From positions 1,798,001 to 1,862,000 of the forward strand of contig NZ_CP088014.1 of assembly GCF_021044685.1 (NCBI RefSeq): a stretch of 64,000 nucleotides of DNA, in the 5' to 3' direction. Both the position numbers and the translations under genes were made by a program. Position 1 is the first letter of the stretch. The number at the start of each line of letters is the position of its first letter. Of the stretch, positions 34,114 to 43,603 are shown one piece after another. The stretch comes from Bradyrhizobium daqingense (GTDB lineage Bacteria > Pseudomonadota > Alphaproteobacteria > Rhizobiales > Xanthobacteraceae). The notes below the pieces were generated by a model. The model saw nothing but the letters and a program-made list of their open reading frames with translations. It was not told the DNA's origin and searched no databases.

Positions 34114-34563
34114 ATGTCTCCCCAGCTCAAACTGATTGCACTGGACGCCGACGATCTCGCGGTCATCTCGACCCATGTGCAGGACGCCCGTGTCCAGGCC
34201 TCCGACATCATCTGGCGGCAGAACGAGAAGCGGCTCGTCGTCGGCATGAGCCGGCTGGACTGGGAGCAGACGCTGGAAGGCGAGACCGAGCCGCGCCGCC
34301 TGGTTGCCGCGCTCCGCTTCGACCGCGTGCTCGCCTGCAAGTCGCGCAATATCGACCTCGCCGCGCCAGACAAGCTTCTGGACCTCGTCGGCATCGAATT
34401 TCACCCCCGGGACGGCCGCAACGAGGAGCCTGGCGGCAGTGCCCTGCTCTTGTTTGCCCAGGGCGGCGCCATCCGCCTCGACGTCGAATGCCTGGAATGC
34501 GAGCTGACCGACCTCGGGGCGGACGCGCTGGGAACGGGCGTGGGGATCGAGGGGGAGGGGTGA
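34114..34563 (+). CDS. DUF2948 family protein
   Basis: The 149-residue protein has LIALDADDLAVISTHVQDARVQASDIIWRQNEKRLVVGMSRLDWE at the N-terminus and a C-terminal RLDVECLECELTDLG. This matches the DUF2948 family, an alphaproteobacterial protein almost always encoded directly upstream of hisD. Function is unknown; no transmembrane or signal sequence is present. A strong GGAGGAG precedes the ATG. The gene neighbourhood (hisD next) supports the call. Confidence 0.87.
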   Translation: MSPQLKLIALDADDLAVISTHVQDARVQASDIIWRQNEKRLVVGMSRLDWEQTLEGETEPRRLVAALRFDRVLACKSRNIDLAAPDKLLDLVGIEFHPRDGRNEEPGGSALLLFAQGGAIRLDVECLECELTDLGADALGTGVGIEGEG

Positions 34564-34688
34564 GGTGGACCCCAGCGCCGGGGCGACAGCAGTGGAAGGG
34601 TTGACGGCGGGTGGCCGTCGCGCCATTGAGCAGGGGGGCGGGTCAGCCAGCCCGCTCTCCAAAAGCCCAGCCAAAAGACCATCATAAA

Positions 34689-35984
34689 ATGCCCGTTCGT
34701 CTCGACCGCAGCAGCGCCGATTTTGACCAGCGATTCTCGGCCTTCCTCGCCGCCAAGCGCGAGGTCTCGGCCGATGTGGAGGCCGCCGCGCGCGCGATCG
34801 TTGACGACGTTGCCAAGCGCGGCGATGCGGCCCTGCTCGAGGCCACGCAGAAATTCGACCGGCTGACGCTGGATGCGGCGTCCCTGCGCGTCACCGCCGC
34901 CGAGATCGATGCTGCGACGAAGGCCTGCGATGCCGCGACGCTGGGCGCGCTCCAGCTCGCGCGCGACCGCATCGAGACCTATCACCGGCGTCAGCTTCCG
35001 GCGGACGAGCGCTTCACTGACCCGCTCGGCGTCGAGCTCGGCTGGCGCTATACCGCGATCGAATCCGCCGGCCTGTATGTGCCCGGCGGCACCGCGGCCT
35101 ATCCGTCCTCGGTGCTGATGAACGCCGTGCCCGCCAAGGTCGCCGGCGTCGCGCGCCTGGTCATGGTGGTGCCTTCGCCTGACGGCAAGCTCAACCCGCT
35201 GGTGCTGGCGGCCGCCCATCTCGGCGGCGTCACCGAGATCTATCGCGTCGGTGGTGCGCAGGCCGTGGCCGCGCTCGCGCACGGCACCGCGACCATCGCG
35301 CCGGTCGCCAAGATCGTCGGCCCCGGCAATGCCTATGTCGCCGCCGCCAAGCGGCTGGTATTCGGCAAGGTCGGCATCGACATGATCGCCGGCCCCTCCG
35401 AGGTGCTCGTCATCGCCGACGACACCGGCAATGCCGACTGGATCGCGGCAGACTTGCTGGCGCAGGCCGAGCATGACGCGAGCGCGCAGTCGATCCTGAT
35501 CACCGATTCCGCACGGCTTGCCGCCGACGTCGAGAAGGCGGTCGCGGCGCAGCTCAAGACGCTGCCGCGCGCCGCGATCGCCGGCGCCTCGTGGAACGAT
35601 TTCGGCGCCATCATCATGGTGAGAAATCTGACCGATGCCATCCCGCTCGCGGACGCCATCGCCGCCGAGCATCTCGAGATCATGACTGTCGATCCCGACG
35701 CGCTCGCTACAAAGATCCGCAACGCCGGTGCGGTGTTCCTCGGCGCTCATACGCCGGAGGCCATCGGCGACTATGTCGGCGGCTCCAACCACGTGCTGCC
35801 GACCGCGCGCTCGGCGCGATTCTCCTCAGGCCTATCGGTACACGACTTCATGAAGCGCACCTCGATCCTGAAATGCGGCCCGGACCAGCTGCGTGCGCTC
35901 GGCCCTGCCGCGATGACGCTCGGACAAGCGGAGGGGCTGGATGCCCATTCGCGCTCGATTGGATTGCGCCTCAATCTGTCATGA
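34689..35984 (+). CDS. hisD: Histidinol dehydrogenase HisD
   Basis: The 431-residue enzyme catalyses the last two steps of histidine biosynthesis, histidinol to histidine with two NAD. Signature blocks are [56 protein letters not shown] and the zinc/catalytic region AAEHLEIMT with Glu and His. [10 protein letters not shown] lies near the C-terminus. The ATG at 34689 agrees with family length. Its stop overlaps the next start as ATGA. Other his genes are not nearby, as is common in rhizobia. Confidence 0.97.
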   Translation: MPVRLDRSSADFDQRFSAFLAAKREVSADVEAAARAIVDDVAKRGDAALLEATQKFDRLTLDAASLRVTAAEIDAATKACDAATLGALQLARDRIETYHRRQLPADERFTDPLGVELGWRYTAIESAGLYVPGGTAAYPSSVLMNAVPAKVAGVARLVMVVPSPDGKLNPLVLAAAHLGGVTEIYRVGGAQAVAALAHGTATIAPVAKIVGPGNAYVAAAKRLVFGKVGIDMIAGPSEVLVIADDTGNADWIAADLLAQAEHDASAQSILITDSARLAADVEKAVAAQLKTLPRAAIAGASWNDFGAIIMVRNLTDAIPLADAIAAEHLEIMTVDPDALATKIRNAGAVFLGAHTPEAIGDYVGGSNHVLPTARSARFSSGLSVHDFMKRTSILKCGPDQLRALGPAAMTLGQAEGLDAHSRSIGLRLNLS

Positions 35985-36478
35985 CAAAGCCGCCCGAACA
36001 GGACGACTCGACCAATCGCATCGTCGGCGTCACGCTCGACGAGGACTCGATCGGCCGTTCCGGCCCGGACATCGAGCATGAGCGCGCGATTGCGATCTAC
36101 GACCTGATCGAGCAGAACCTGTTCGCGCCCGACGGCGCGGAGGGGCAGGGCCCGTTCACGCTGCATATCGGCATCACGGGCAACCGCCTGATGTTCGACA
36201 TCCGCCGCGAGGACGGCACGCCCGTCGTCGCGCATCTGTTGTCGCTGACGCCGTTCCGGCGGATCGTGAAGGACTATTTCATGATCTGCGACAGCTATTA
36301 TCAGGCGATCCGCACCGCGACGCCGGACAAGATCGAGGCCATCGACATGGGTCGCCGCGGCATCCATGACGAGGGATCGCGCACGCTGCAGGAGCGTCTG
36401 AAGGGCAAGGTGCGGGTCGATTTCGAGACCTCGCGCCGGCTGTTCACGCTCATCACCGTCCTGCACTGGAAAGGCTAG
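35981..36478 (+). CDS. UPF0262 family protein
   Basis: The 165-residue conserved alphaproteobacterial protein has [67 protein letters not shown] and [35 protein letters not shown]. It belongs to UPF0262, which almost always follows hisD. It overlaps hisD by ATGA. The function is not known. No membrane or metal motif is visible. Confidence 0.93.
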   Translation: MTKPPEQDDSTNRIVGVTLDEDSIGRSGPDIEHERAIAIYDLIEQNLFAPDGAEGQGPFTLHIGITGNRLMFDIRREDGTPVVAHLLSLTPFRRIVKDYFMICDSYYQAIRTATPDKIEAIDMGRRGIHDEGSRTLQERLKGKVRVDFETSRRLFTLITVLHWKG

Positions 36479-36484
36479 TCGCGG

Positions 36485-36952
36485 ATGGCTGCGCCCCCAC
36501 GCGCAAGCAATCCGCAGTCCGTGCTGTTCGCCTGCGCGATGAACAGCGTGCGATCGCCGATGGCCGAGAGCCTGTTGCAGCACATGTTTCCGCAAGGGCT
36601 CTACGTCAAATCGGCCGGGACCAGAAAGGGCGAGCTCGATCCGTTTGCGGTGTCCGTGATGGCCGAGCTCGGCCAGGACATCTCCGCCCACAAGCCGCAG
36701 ACCTTCGAGGAGCTGGAGGACTGGGAGGGGTTGAACTTCGACCTCATCATCACGCTGTCGCCTGAGGCGCACCACAAGGCCCTGGAGCTGACGCGGACCC
36801 TCGCGGCCGATGTCGAATATTGGCCGACCATGGATCCCACCACCATCGAAGGCAGCCGCGACCAGAAGCTCGCCGCCTATCGCGAGGTCTGCGATCAGCT
36901 GTTGATGCGCATCCGCCGGCGATTCGCGAAGGTGGGCGCGGCGAGCGGGTAG
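36485..36952 (+). CDS. Low-molecular-weight phosphotyrosine phosphatase / arsenate reductase-like protein
   Basis: The 155-residue protein has the P-loop C17-AMNSV-R23-S (CX5R), as in low-molecular-weight protein tyrosine phosphatases and ArsC-type reductases, and a general acid in TMDPTT. It starts 6 nt after UPF0262. The extra cysteines used by thioredoxin-coupled arsenate reductases are not arranged in the usual way, so a phosphatase is more likely. The gene sits in a conserved housekeeping block rather than an ars operon. Confidence 0.85.
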   Translation: MAAPPRASNPQSVLFACAMNSVRSPMAESLLQHMFPQGLYVKSAGTRKGELDPFAVSVMAELGQDISAHKPQTFEELEDWEGLNFDLIITLSPEAHHKALELTRTLAADVEYWPTMDPTTIEGSRDQKLAAYREVCDQLLMRIRRRFAKVGAASG

Positions 36953-37107
36953 CAAGCGGCGTTCGTAACACCCGCGTCACAGACTAAGGGCACACGCGTG
37001 ATGGCAAGCTCGAATCACCAAACCTTTAGGTTCCCGGGTTGTGAAATCAGCCCCCTTCCGATAGGTTCCGCGCGCAATTCACCCCGCTTCATCCCCCAAA
37101 TCACCTG

Positions 37108-37740
37108 ATGCTCGGCCGCCCCAAATTCGTACTTGCCTCCGGTTCGCCGCGTCGGCTGTCGCTGCTCAACCAGGCCGGCATCGAGCCGGACGCGCTCCGG
37201 CCGGCCGATGTCGACGAGACGCCGAGGCGGGGCGAGCTGCCGCGCGCCTGCGCCAACCGGCTCGCCCGGGCCAAGGCCGATGCGGCGCTCAAATCGGTGC
37301 AGCTGGATGACGAGCTGCGCGGCGCCTTCATCCTCTCCGCCGACACCGTTGTCGCGGTCGGCCGCCGCATCCTGCCCAAGGCGAACCTCGTCGACGAAGC
37401 GGCGCAGTGCCTGCGGCTGCTGTCGGGCCGCAACCACCGCGTCTACACCGCGATCTGCCTCGTCACGCCGCGCGAGGCCTTCCGCCAGCGCCTGGTCGAG
37501 ACTCGCGTCCGCTTCAAGCGCCTCTCGGAGGACGACATCCAGGCCTATATCGGCTCCGGCGAATGGCGCGGCAAAGCCGGCGGTTACGCGGTGCAGGGCA
37601 TCGCCGGCTCTTTCGTGGTGAAGATGGTGGGCTCCTACACCAACGTCGTCGGGCTGCCGCTCTACGAGACCGCCACGCTGCTCGGCGGCGAGGGCTTTCC
37701 GATCCGCTTCGGCTGGCTCAATGCCACCACCGCGGTGTGA
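37108..37740 (+). CDS. maf: Maf-like nucleoside triphosphate pyrophosphatase
   Basis: The 210-residue Maf/YceF family protein hydrolyses modified or canonical nucleoside triphosphates to monophosphates. It has the N-terminal phosphate-binding [18 protein letters not shown], the catalytic LSADTVV Asp, and [29 protein letters not shown]. The C-terminal [13 protein letters not shown] is typical. No clear ribosome site is seen ahead of ATG 37108. It is followed by yacG in the order usual for this order of bacteria. Confidence 0.93.
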   Translation: MLGRPKFVLASGSPRRLSLLNQAGIEPDALRPADVDETPRRGELPRACANRLARAKADAALKSVQLDDELRGAFILSADTVVAVGRRILPKANLVDEAAQCLRLLSGRNHRVYTAICLVTPREAFRQRLVETRVRFKRLSEDDIQAYIGSGEWRGKAGGYAVQGIAGSFVVKMVGSYTNVVGLPLYETATLLGGEGFPIRFGWLNATTAV

Positions 37741-37884
37741 GCCGGCAAGCCTGCGGCGCAAATCGCGAAAACAACCCCATTGCACCGTAGAATGGCGCTA
37801 CCGCATGCCGGCGCGCTGGAGCGGGTGGAACCCGTTTGCCGGCACGCGCTTGAATCGCCCTACTCAATGTAAGCTGCAGCGACC

Positions 37885-38067
37885 ATGAACGATCATGTCA
37901 AACCGCCCGCCGCCCCGCTCAAAACCTGCCCGATCTGCGGCAAGCCGCAGTCAGAGGCTACCCGTCCCTTTTGCTCGCCGCGCTGCCGCGACGTCGACCT
38001 GAACCGCTGGCTGAAAGGCTCCTACGTCATCCCCGGCCGCGACGATGAAGTGGACGACGTGGAATAG
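37885..38067 (+). CDS. yacG: DNA gyrase inhibitor YacG
   Basis: The 60-residue zinc-ribbon protein binds and inhibits DNA gyrase. The four zinc cysteines are C15, C18, C30 and C34 (CPIC...CSPRC), followed by [19 protein letters not shown], the family signature. The acidic tail (DDEVDDVE) is also typical. It lies between maf and tRNA-Phe, as in related genomes. Confidence 0.95.
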   Translation: MNDHVKPPAAPLKTCPICGKPQSEATRPFCSPRCRDVDLNRWLKGSYVIPGRDDEVDDVE

Positions 38068-38185
38068 ATGAATAATATCAATATTTTGTCTTAGCGAGCG
38101 CCTCTCCGCCCGCCAGCCGCGAAAACCCCGCCCGACCTTGTGCACAGCCGGGCCGCGCCCGGCGAAGCCTCTTGGCGAAGCCGGG

Positions 38186-38214
38186 TGGACAGGCCGCCCC
38201 GAGCCCACTATAAA
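38186..38214 (+). promoter_or_regulatory. Sigma-70-type promoter of tRNA-Phe
   Basis: TGGACA (38186-38191) and TATAAA (38209-38214) are separated by exactly 17 bp. The predicted start near 38221 gives a leader of about 33 nt before the tRNA. The GC-rich sequence after the -10 would suit stringent control. Confidence 0.6.
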
Positions 38215-38253
38215 CCGCCCGCTCGATGGGCTTTGGCCCCTCTCTTCGAGCAC

Positions 38254-38329
38254 GCCCAGGTAGCTCAGTTGGTAGAGCATGCGACTGAAAATCGCAGTGT
38301 CGGTGGTTCGATTCCGCCCCTGGGCACCA
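38254..38329 (+). tRNA. tRNA-Phe (GAA anticodon)
   Basis: The cloverleaf is complete. Acceptor GCCCAGG pairs with CCTGGGC, followed by A and encoded CCA. The D arm has AGCTCAGTTGGTAGAGC, the anticodon stem GCGAC/ATCGC encloses TGAAA with anticodon GAA, and the T arm has GGTTCGATTCC. It is 76 nt including CCA. Confidence 0.96.
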
Positions 38330-38571
38330 TGCCCGTGACGTCGGACGTCCGTGAGATGTGGCTGCTCCTGAGGCACGACCCTCGTTCGCTATACGTGACC
38401 CGCGGCGGCTGATATGATCCTTGGACGGTAAACGGCAGCTCGCCACCATACTTTTCCTGCGATGCCGGCCTTCTGATCGAACCTCGATCCCGCTCGCGCC
38501 CTTTTGCCTCGATAGAACGCTGAACAAATCGTCAAGGCTGCCGCGTCCCCGCTCACATTGGGAGATGTGCC

Positions 38572-39204
38572 ATGGCTGCGTCTGACTGGCGTCTCGAAGG
38601 CGAATGGTTGAAGAACTGCACCTGCGCGTTTGGCTGCCCCTGCGATTTCAATGCACGGCCGACCCAAGGCTATTGCAAGGGAATGGTCGCCATGCGGATC
38701 GCCAAGGGACATTTCGAAGGGACCAGGCTCGATGGTCTCTGCTTTGCGATCACGGTCGATTTCCCAGGGCCGCTGCATGAGGGCAATGGGACAATCCAGC
38801 CCATCATCGACGAACGCGCCACGGCGGAGCAGCGTCAGGCGTTGTTCGATATCTTTTCCGGCAAGCATTCGGCCGAAGGCACGCTTTTCCAGATCGTCAG
38901 CATGATCGTTACCAAGATCCACGATCCGGTGTTCGCACCGTTCGAGTTTTCCTTCGACAAAGCCGGACGCGTCGCAAAACTCGTTGCCAAGGGCGTGCTC
39001 GAGACTGAAGTCGAGCCGATCAAGAATCCGGTCACCGGTGATCCGCACCGCATTCAGGTGGTCATGCCGGAGGGATTCGAACATCGGGCGGCCGAGGTCG
39101 CATCCGCCAACATCCGCTCGACCGGCGCTATCCTGTTCGAGGCCCGGGGTACGCATAGCTCGCTCGCCAATGTCGTGCAGACGCCCGAGGGGGTTGCCGC
39201 ATGA
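38572..39204 (+). CDS. DUF1326 domain-containing protein
   Basis: The 210-residue protein of DUF1326 starts WRLEGEWLKNCTCAFGCPCDFNARPTQGYCKG, a Cys-rich motif (CxCxxxCxC) that may bind metal. The C-terminal half contains DPVFAPFEFSFDKAGRVAKLVAKGVLETE and a NPVTGDPHRIQVVMPEGFEH block. No signal peptide is present. GGGAG precedes the ATG. It is followed 59 nt later by a DUF2182 membrane protein, and the two families are usually paired. The biochemical function is unknown. Confidence 0.92.
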   Translation: MAASDWRLEGEWLKNCTCAFGCPCDFNARPTQGYCKGMVAMRIAKGHFEGTRLDGLCFAITVDFPGPLHEGNGTIQPIIDERATAEQRQALFDIFSGKHSAEGTLFQIVSMIVTKIHDPVFAPFEFSFDKAGRVAKLVAKGVLETEVEPIKNPVTGDPHRIQVVMPEGFEHRAAEVASANIRSTGAILFEARGTHSSLANVVQTPEGVAA

Positions 39205-39263
39205 TACGGCGCTGACACCGACACAAAACCTCGGTGTCAGCTCCTTATCGCTTGGACAAGTCG

Positions 39264-40043
39264 ATGCACGGGCGCTCGATACTGGAACACCTGCTACACC
39301 GCGATCGGCTGATCGTCGCGATCGGGACCGTAACAGTGGTGGCGCTCGCCTGGGCCTATCTTGCCGCGGGCGCCGGCATGGACACCGAGATGATGGCCGA
39401 CATGCCGGACATGGCGCCGATGCCGTGGACGCCGTTCTATGGCGTGCTGCTGTTCGTGATGTGGTGGGTGATGATGGTCGCGATGATGGCGCCGAGCGCG
39501 GCGCCCACCGTTCTCTTGTATGCGACCGCCAAGCGCAAGCAGGAGACGGCCTCCCGCGCCGCAATCGATAGCTGGATCTTTCTCGCCGGCTATCTCGTGA
39601 CGTGGGCGGGGTTCAGTCTCGCTGCGGTCCTGGTGCAAGGAGCGTTTGAACACTTCGGATTGCTGTCGATGGCGATGGCAAGCACCAGCGCGCTTCTGGG
39701 CGGCTGCGTTCTGATTGCAGCAGGGCTTTATCAGTTCACGCCTTTCAAGCAGGCGTGCCTGCGCTACTGCGAGAGCCCGCTGTTGTTTCTCAGCCGACAT
39801 TGGCGGCCCGGCACGCGCGGCGCATTGCGAATGGGACTTCGCCACGGCAGCTACTGCGTCGGCTGCTGCTGGTTTCTGATGCTATTGCTGTTCGTCGGTG
39901 GCGTGATGAACCTGGCCTGGATCATCGGCATCGCGCTCTATGTCGCCGGCGAGAAGCTGCTGCCGTTCGGCCGAAGATTGAGCTATGCGGCAGGGGGCAT
40001 CCTCATCCTGTCCGGCGCGATTGTTCTTGCGCGCGCGGGATGA
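39264..40043 (+). CDS. DUF2182 integral membrane protein
   Basis: The 259-residue membrane protein has about seven helices. It carries a Met-rich stretch MDTEMMADMPDMAPMPW and then MWWVMMVAMMAPSAAPTVLLYA, the DUF2182 hallmark. SYCVGCCWFLMLLLFVGGVMNLAWI is a second conserved block with vicinal cysteines. DUF2182 proteins are predicted metal-binding membrane proteins. The ATG at 39264 is assumed; GTG 39234 is an alternative. The neighbouring DUF1326 protein probably acts with it. Confidence 0.9.
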   Translation: MHGRSILEHLLHRDRLIVAIGTVTVVALAWAYLAAGAGMDTEMMADMPDMAPMPWTPFYGVLLFVMWWVMMVAMMAPSAAPTVLLYATAKRKQETASRAAIDSWIFLAGYLVTWAGFSLAAVLVQGAFEHFGLLSMAMASTSALLGGCVLIAAGLYQFTPFKQACLRYCESPLLFLSRHWRPGTRGALRMGLRHGSYCVGCCWFLMLLLFVGGVMNLAWIIGIALYVAGEKLLPFGRRLSYAAGGILILSGAIVLARAG

Positions 40044-40328
40044 GGCCGCGCAACGGCCACGCGGGAAAAACAGTGCCTGCCCAATATGCAAATACCGCCC
40101 GGTTGCTCAATAGCGGGCTAACCTCCGTGATCATACGGGCGTCGCAAGCCCAAGAATTGAGCTTGATTCCAACCAAAACTTAAGGATGTCTTGACTAGCT
40201 TCGGGCCAGGGAGAGGCCCGCGTCCCGTTTCCGGCCGTGGCCGTCCCTGTGCAATCGAGACGGAGAGAGGCGGTGCTGTTTCCGGCAATGCGCATTGTAC
40301 TTCCTCTGCGGTCGACGCGGGAGCGGGC

Positions 40329-42956
40329 ATGATGGTGCTCGGGAGAGCAATCCGCAGGGCGGCGCAGACGATCTTGCGCAATGCCCCGCTGCAGGTCGCA
40401 TTATTCTTCCTACCGCTGGTCTGGATCGGCTACTTCGCGATCACCTCATCAGAGCGGGCGGACGCAGTCGAGCAGGCGCGCTCGCACGGCGACAGCGTCG
40501 CCGAACTGTTCGAGGAAAACACCGAACGCATCTTCGAGCGCGTCGATCAGTCATTGCTGGTGGTACGAGCGCTCTACGCCCAGGATCCGCTCACCTTCAG
40601 CTTGAAGTCATGGTCGGACAAGGCCCGCATTGCGACCGGCGACGTGGTTCAGTTCGCGCTGATCGGATCGGACGGATACATGATCGAGACGACCGCGGGC
40701 TATTCCGGCCCGCCGCTTTATCTTGGCGACCGGGAGCACTTCATCAGTGTCACGGCGCAAGCGGACGATCGCCTCTACGTCGCCAAGCCGGTGCTGGGAA
40801 GGGCCTCGAACAAATGGACGATCCAGCTCGCAAGAAAGTTGTTCGACCTCGCGCGGAATCCGGCCGGGGTGGTCGTCGGCTCGATCAGCGTCGACGTGGT
40901 CGGCAAGTTCTACGACACGGCAAAGCTCGGCGTGGGAGGAACGCTGGTGCTCAGAAATGCCAACTACGTCGTGCTCGCCGCCCGGGGCGTGGACCAGGGC
41001 TCTGTGCTCGGACAACGCGCACCCAGCCGCGTTGAGCGCGAGCTCGGTGACGGCTTCTATGTGCAATATTGGAACGAGAACCGACCGAACCGCAGCGACC
41101 GGCTGATCACGGCGCGCAGGTCGCGCGCCTTTCCGCTCATCTTCACCGTCGGCATTTCGGAGCAGGAGATTTATTCTCGCTCCGCCTTTAGGCAGAAGGT
41201 CTATCTCGGCGGCGCGCTGCTGCTTACGTTCATTATCCTCGCCGCGACGACGTTCCATTGGCGACGGCAGCAAGCGCTGGATCGCGCTCACCGCGAACGG
41301 CGCGATCTTGCCAGCAAGTTCGAGGATGCGCTCAGGAATCTCCCCCAGGGCTTGAGCATGTTCGATGGCCGTGACCGCCTGATCGCATTCAACCGGCAAT
41401 GGCTCGAACTCTATGGCCTCCTGCCGGAAGACATTCGGATCGGCATGCATTTCCGGGATGTATTCGCAAAACAGACCGCCGTGCTCGACGTCGAGGCCTA
41501 TCTCGTCGATTTGAAGAACCGGCTCGCCGGGTCGGAGCAGATCTCGAACACCGTGCAGTTTCCCGATGGACGGGTCGTCTACATCTCCTACGGCCGGCGC
41601 GAGGGCGGCGGCTGGGTCGCTACTCATGAGGACATCACCGAGCGCAAGGCGTCGGCGGACCGCATCGAGCGGCTGGCGCATTACGACAGCCTGACCGGCC
41701 TTGCCAACCGCAACCTGTTCAAGGAGCGCATCGACGAGGCGCTGGCCCGCTTGCGCCGGCCGGAGCCTGCGTTCGCGGTACTCCTGCTCGACCTTGACAA
41801 GTTCAAGTCCGTCAATGATGCGCTCGGCCATCAATGCGGCGACGCGTTGCTGAAGCAGGTGGCCGACCGAATCAAGGCGCAGATTCGTGATGCCGACACG
41901 GCGGCGCGAATTGGCGGCGACGAGTTTGCCGTGATCGTGGCCGCGACGCGCGACGGCGCTGCAAGCCTAGCCGAGCGGCTGATCCAGGCCATTGCTGAGC
42001 CCTATGACATCGATGGCCATCCCGTCGTGATCGGCTGTAGCATTGGCCTTGCGCTCGTGCCCGAGCACGGTACCAGGGTCGATGAGATCCTTCGCAACGC
42101 CGATCTTGCGCTCTACAGGTCGAAGAATGCCGGCCGCAGCTGCTTCCACCTCTATTCAGCGGAGCTCAAGGCGGAAGCGGATCAGCGCAACGTGCTCGAG
42201 ATCGAGCTGCGCGAAGCGATCTGGCGCGATGAGATGGAGGTGTTTTATCAGCCCGTGATCGAGCTCGGCACCGGCCGGGTAAAGTCGGTCGAAGCCCTGG
42301 CGCGCTGGCATCACCGCACCAGGGGCTACATTCCTCCGGCTGAGTTCATTGCGGTTGCGGAGGCGGGGGGCTTGATCGTCGAACTCGGCAATCAGGTGCT
42401 TGCCCGGGCCTGCCGCGATGCGATGAGCATGCCGGCCGACGTTAAGGTCGCTGTCAATCTCTCTGCCCTGCAATTTGCCAGCACCAATCTGGTCGACACC
42501 GTAGCGTTTGCGTTGGCGCAGAGCGGCCTTCCGCAAACCCGGCTCGAGCTCGAGATCACCGAGAGCGTATTCCTCGCCGACACCGAGGAGAACCTCAAGA
42601 CGCTCCAGCGCCTCAAGGCGCTCGGCGTCTCAATTGCCCTCGACGATTTCGGTGTCGGATACTCGTCTTTGTCCTATTTGACGGCCTTTCCTTTCGACAA
42701 GGTCAAGATCGACAAATCGTTCATCGACAGGATCGATCGCTGCGAGACCGTCGCCGTGCTGAAGTCCATCGTGCAGCTCGCGAAGACCTTGAAGCTCTCG
42801 ATCGTCGCCGAGGGGATCGAGGCCTCCGAGCAGGTTAAGCGGCTCCAGTCACTCGGCATCCCGCTCGGCCAGGGATTTCACTTCAGCAAGCCCGTGCCGC
42901 TCGCTGGCCTGTCGTGGCAAGCCCCCCCGGCGCGACGGAAACGGCGGGCGGCGTGA
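40329..42956 (+). CDS. Membrane-bound GGDEF-EAL protein with periplasmic Cache-like sensor and PAS domain
   Basis: The 875-residue protein has a first transmembrane helix near residues 20-38, a periplasmic Cache-type sensor (about 45-290), a second helix near 295-315 and a PAS domain (about 335-450). It then has a GGDEF domain with intact GGDEF at 529-533 and an EAL domain with EAL at 655-657, plus DDFGVGYSSL and KIDKSF. Both diguanylate cyclase and phosphodiesterase motifs look complete, so it can potentially make and break c-di-GMP. The ATG at 40329 is preceded by GGGAG; an upstream open extension of 46 residues lacks homology. It stands alone, with no partner regulator. Confidence 0.93.
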   Translation: MMVLGRAIRRAAQTILRNAPLQVALFFLPLVWIGYFAITSSERADAVEQARSHGDSVAELFEENTERIFERVDQSLLVVRALYAQDPLTFSLKSWSDKARIATGDVVQFALIGSDGYMIETTAGYSGPPLYLGDREHFISVTAQADDRLYVAKPVLGRASNKWTIQLARKLFDLARNPAGVVVGSISVDVVGKFYDTAKLGVGGTLVLRNANYVVLAARGVDQGSVLGQRAPSRVERELGDGFYVQYWNENRPNRSDRLITARRSRAFPLIFTVGISEQEIYSRSAFRQKVYLGGALLLTFIILAATTFHWRRQQALDRAHRERRDLASKFEDALRNLPQGLSMFDGRDRLIAFNRQWLELYGLLPEDIRIGMHFRDVFAKQTAVLDVEAYLVDLKNRLAGSEQISNTVQFPDGRVVYISYGRREGGGWVATHEDITERKASADRIERLAHYDSLTGLANRNLFKERIDEALARLRRPEPAFAVLLLDLDKFKSVNDALGHQCGDALLKQVADRIKAQIRDADTAARIGGDEFAVIVAATRDGAASLAERLIQAIAEPYDIDGHPVVIGCSIGLALVPEHGTRVDEILRNADLALYRSKNAGRSCFHLYSAELKAEADQRNVLEIELREAIWRDEMEVFYQPVIELGTGRVKSVEALARWHHRTRGYIPPAEFIAVAEAGGLIVELGNQVLARACRDAMSMPADVKVAVNLSALQFASTNLVDTVAFALAQSGLPQTRLELEITESVFLADTEENLKTLQRLKALGVSIALDDFGVGYSSLSYLTAFPFDKVKIDKSFIDRIDRCETVAVLKSIVQLAKTLKLSIVAEGIEASEQVKRLQSLGIPLGQGFHFSKPVPLAGLSWQAPPARRKRRAA

Positions 42957-43208
42957 GCTGAATACCCTCCGGCGTTGTCATCATCGTCGCTGCCTAAGAG
43001 TAGGAAAGCCGAGCAGGTGAAGCCAACTTGGAAGCACGCAAGACGTGATGGTCCCCTGGCACGTTCAGCTTCCGCTGAGCGCCGAAGGGCCGCACCGTGC
43101 GGAGCGGATTCCGCCCCCAATCGCCCCGCCCTGTCTGGCACTCTGCTTGCTCAATCGTGACCAAAGCCGGGCTCAGTGGAGAGGCCCGTTTCAGATTGAG
43201 GCAAAGCG

Positions 43209-43457
43209 ATGCAGGAAGTGTCCCGTTCTGGTGCTGTTGGCGAACTCAAACTCGATGCGTTGATCGCGGATCTGTGGTGGCGCGTCCGGCTCATCAACAC
43301 CGACATTCTCGAGGAAGAAGCCCGAGCCGGGGTGTTCGACGCGAGTCAGCCGACATACCCGCTGCTCGCGCTGAACCTTCGCGCGCGACGCGACAATCTG
43401 GTGTCGACGATCGGCGTGCTCGAGCAGCGCGCGAGATCGATGTCGGAAGCGGCTTGA
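43209..43457 (+). CDS. Small hypothetical protein
   Basis: The 82-residue protein contains LDALIADLWWRVRLINTDILEEEARAGVFDASQPTYPLLALNLRARRDNL, an alpha-helical pattern without signal or metal motif. A GAGGCAAAGCG stretch upstream could act as a ribosome site. I recall similar short proteins in Bradyrhizobium genomes. No function is assigned. The 250 bp upstream (42957-43208) hold nothing recognisable. Confidence 0.5.
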   Translation: MQEVSRSGAVGELKLDALIADLWWRVRLINTDILEEEARAGVFDASQPTYPLLALNLRARRDNLVSTIGVLEQRARSMSEAA

Positions 43458-43603
43458 GAGCAGTCCTTGGTCGCGCCGGCATCGTCAGCCACGTCGCCGG
43501 TGATGCCGGATTGATCTGTCGCGGGACCAGAGTTGTCGGCTGGTTGTAGGAGATCCAACTTCAACTTTCATGCGAATGCGATATCCTCGTCATGGAGGGC
43601 GGA

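Noticed and set aside
36953..37107. infA between the phosphatase gene and maf
   Set aside because: The gap is only 155 bp and holds no frame resembling IF1, although I recall infA at this position in some relatives.
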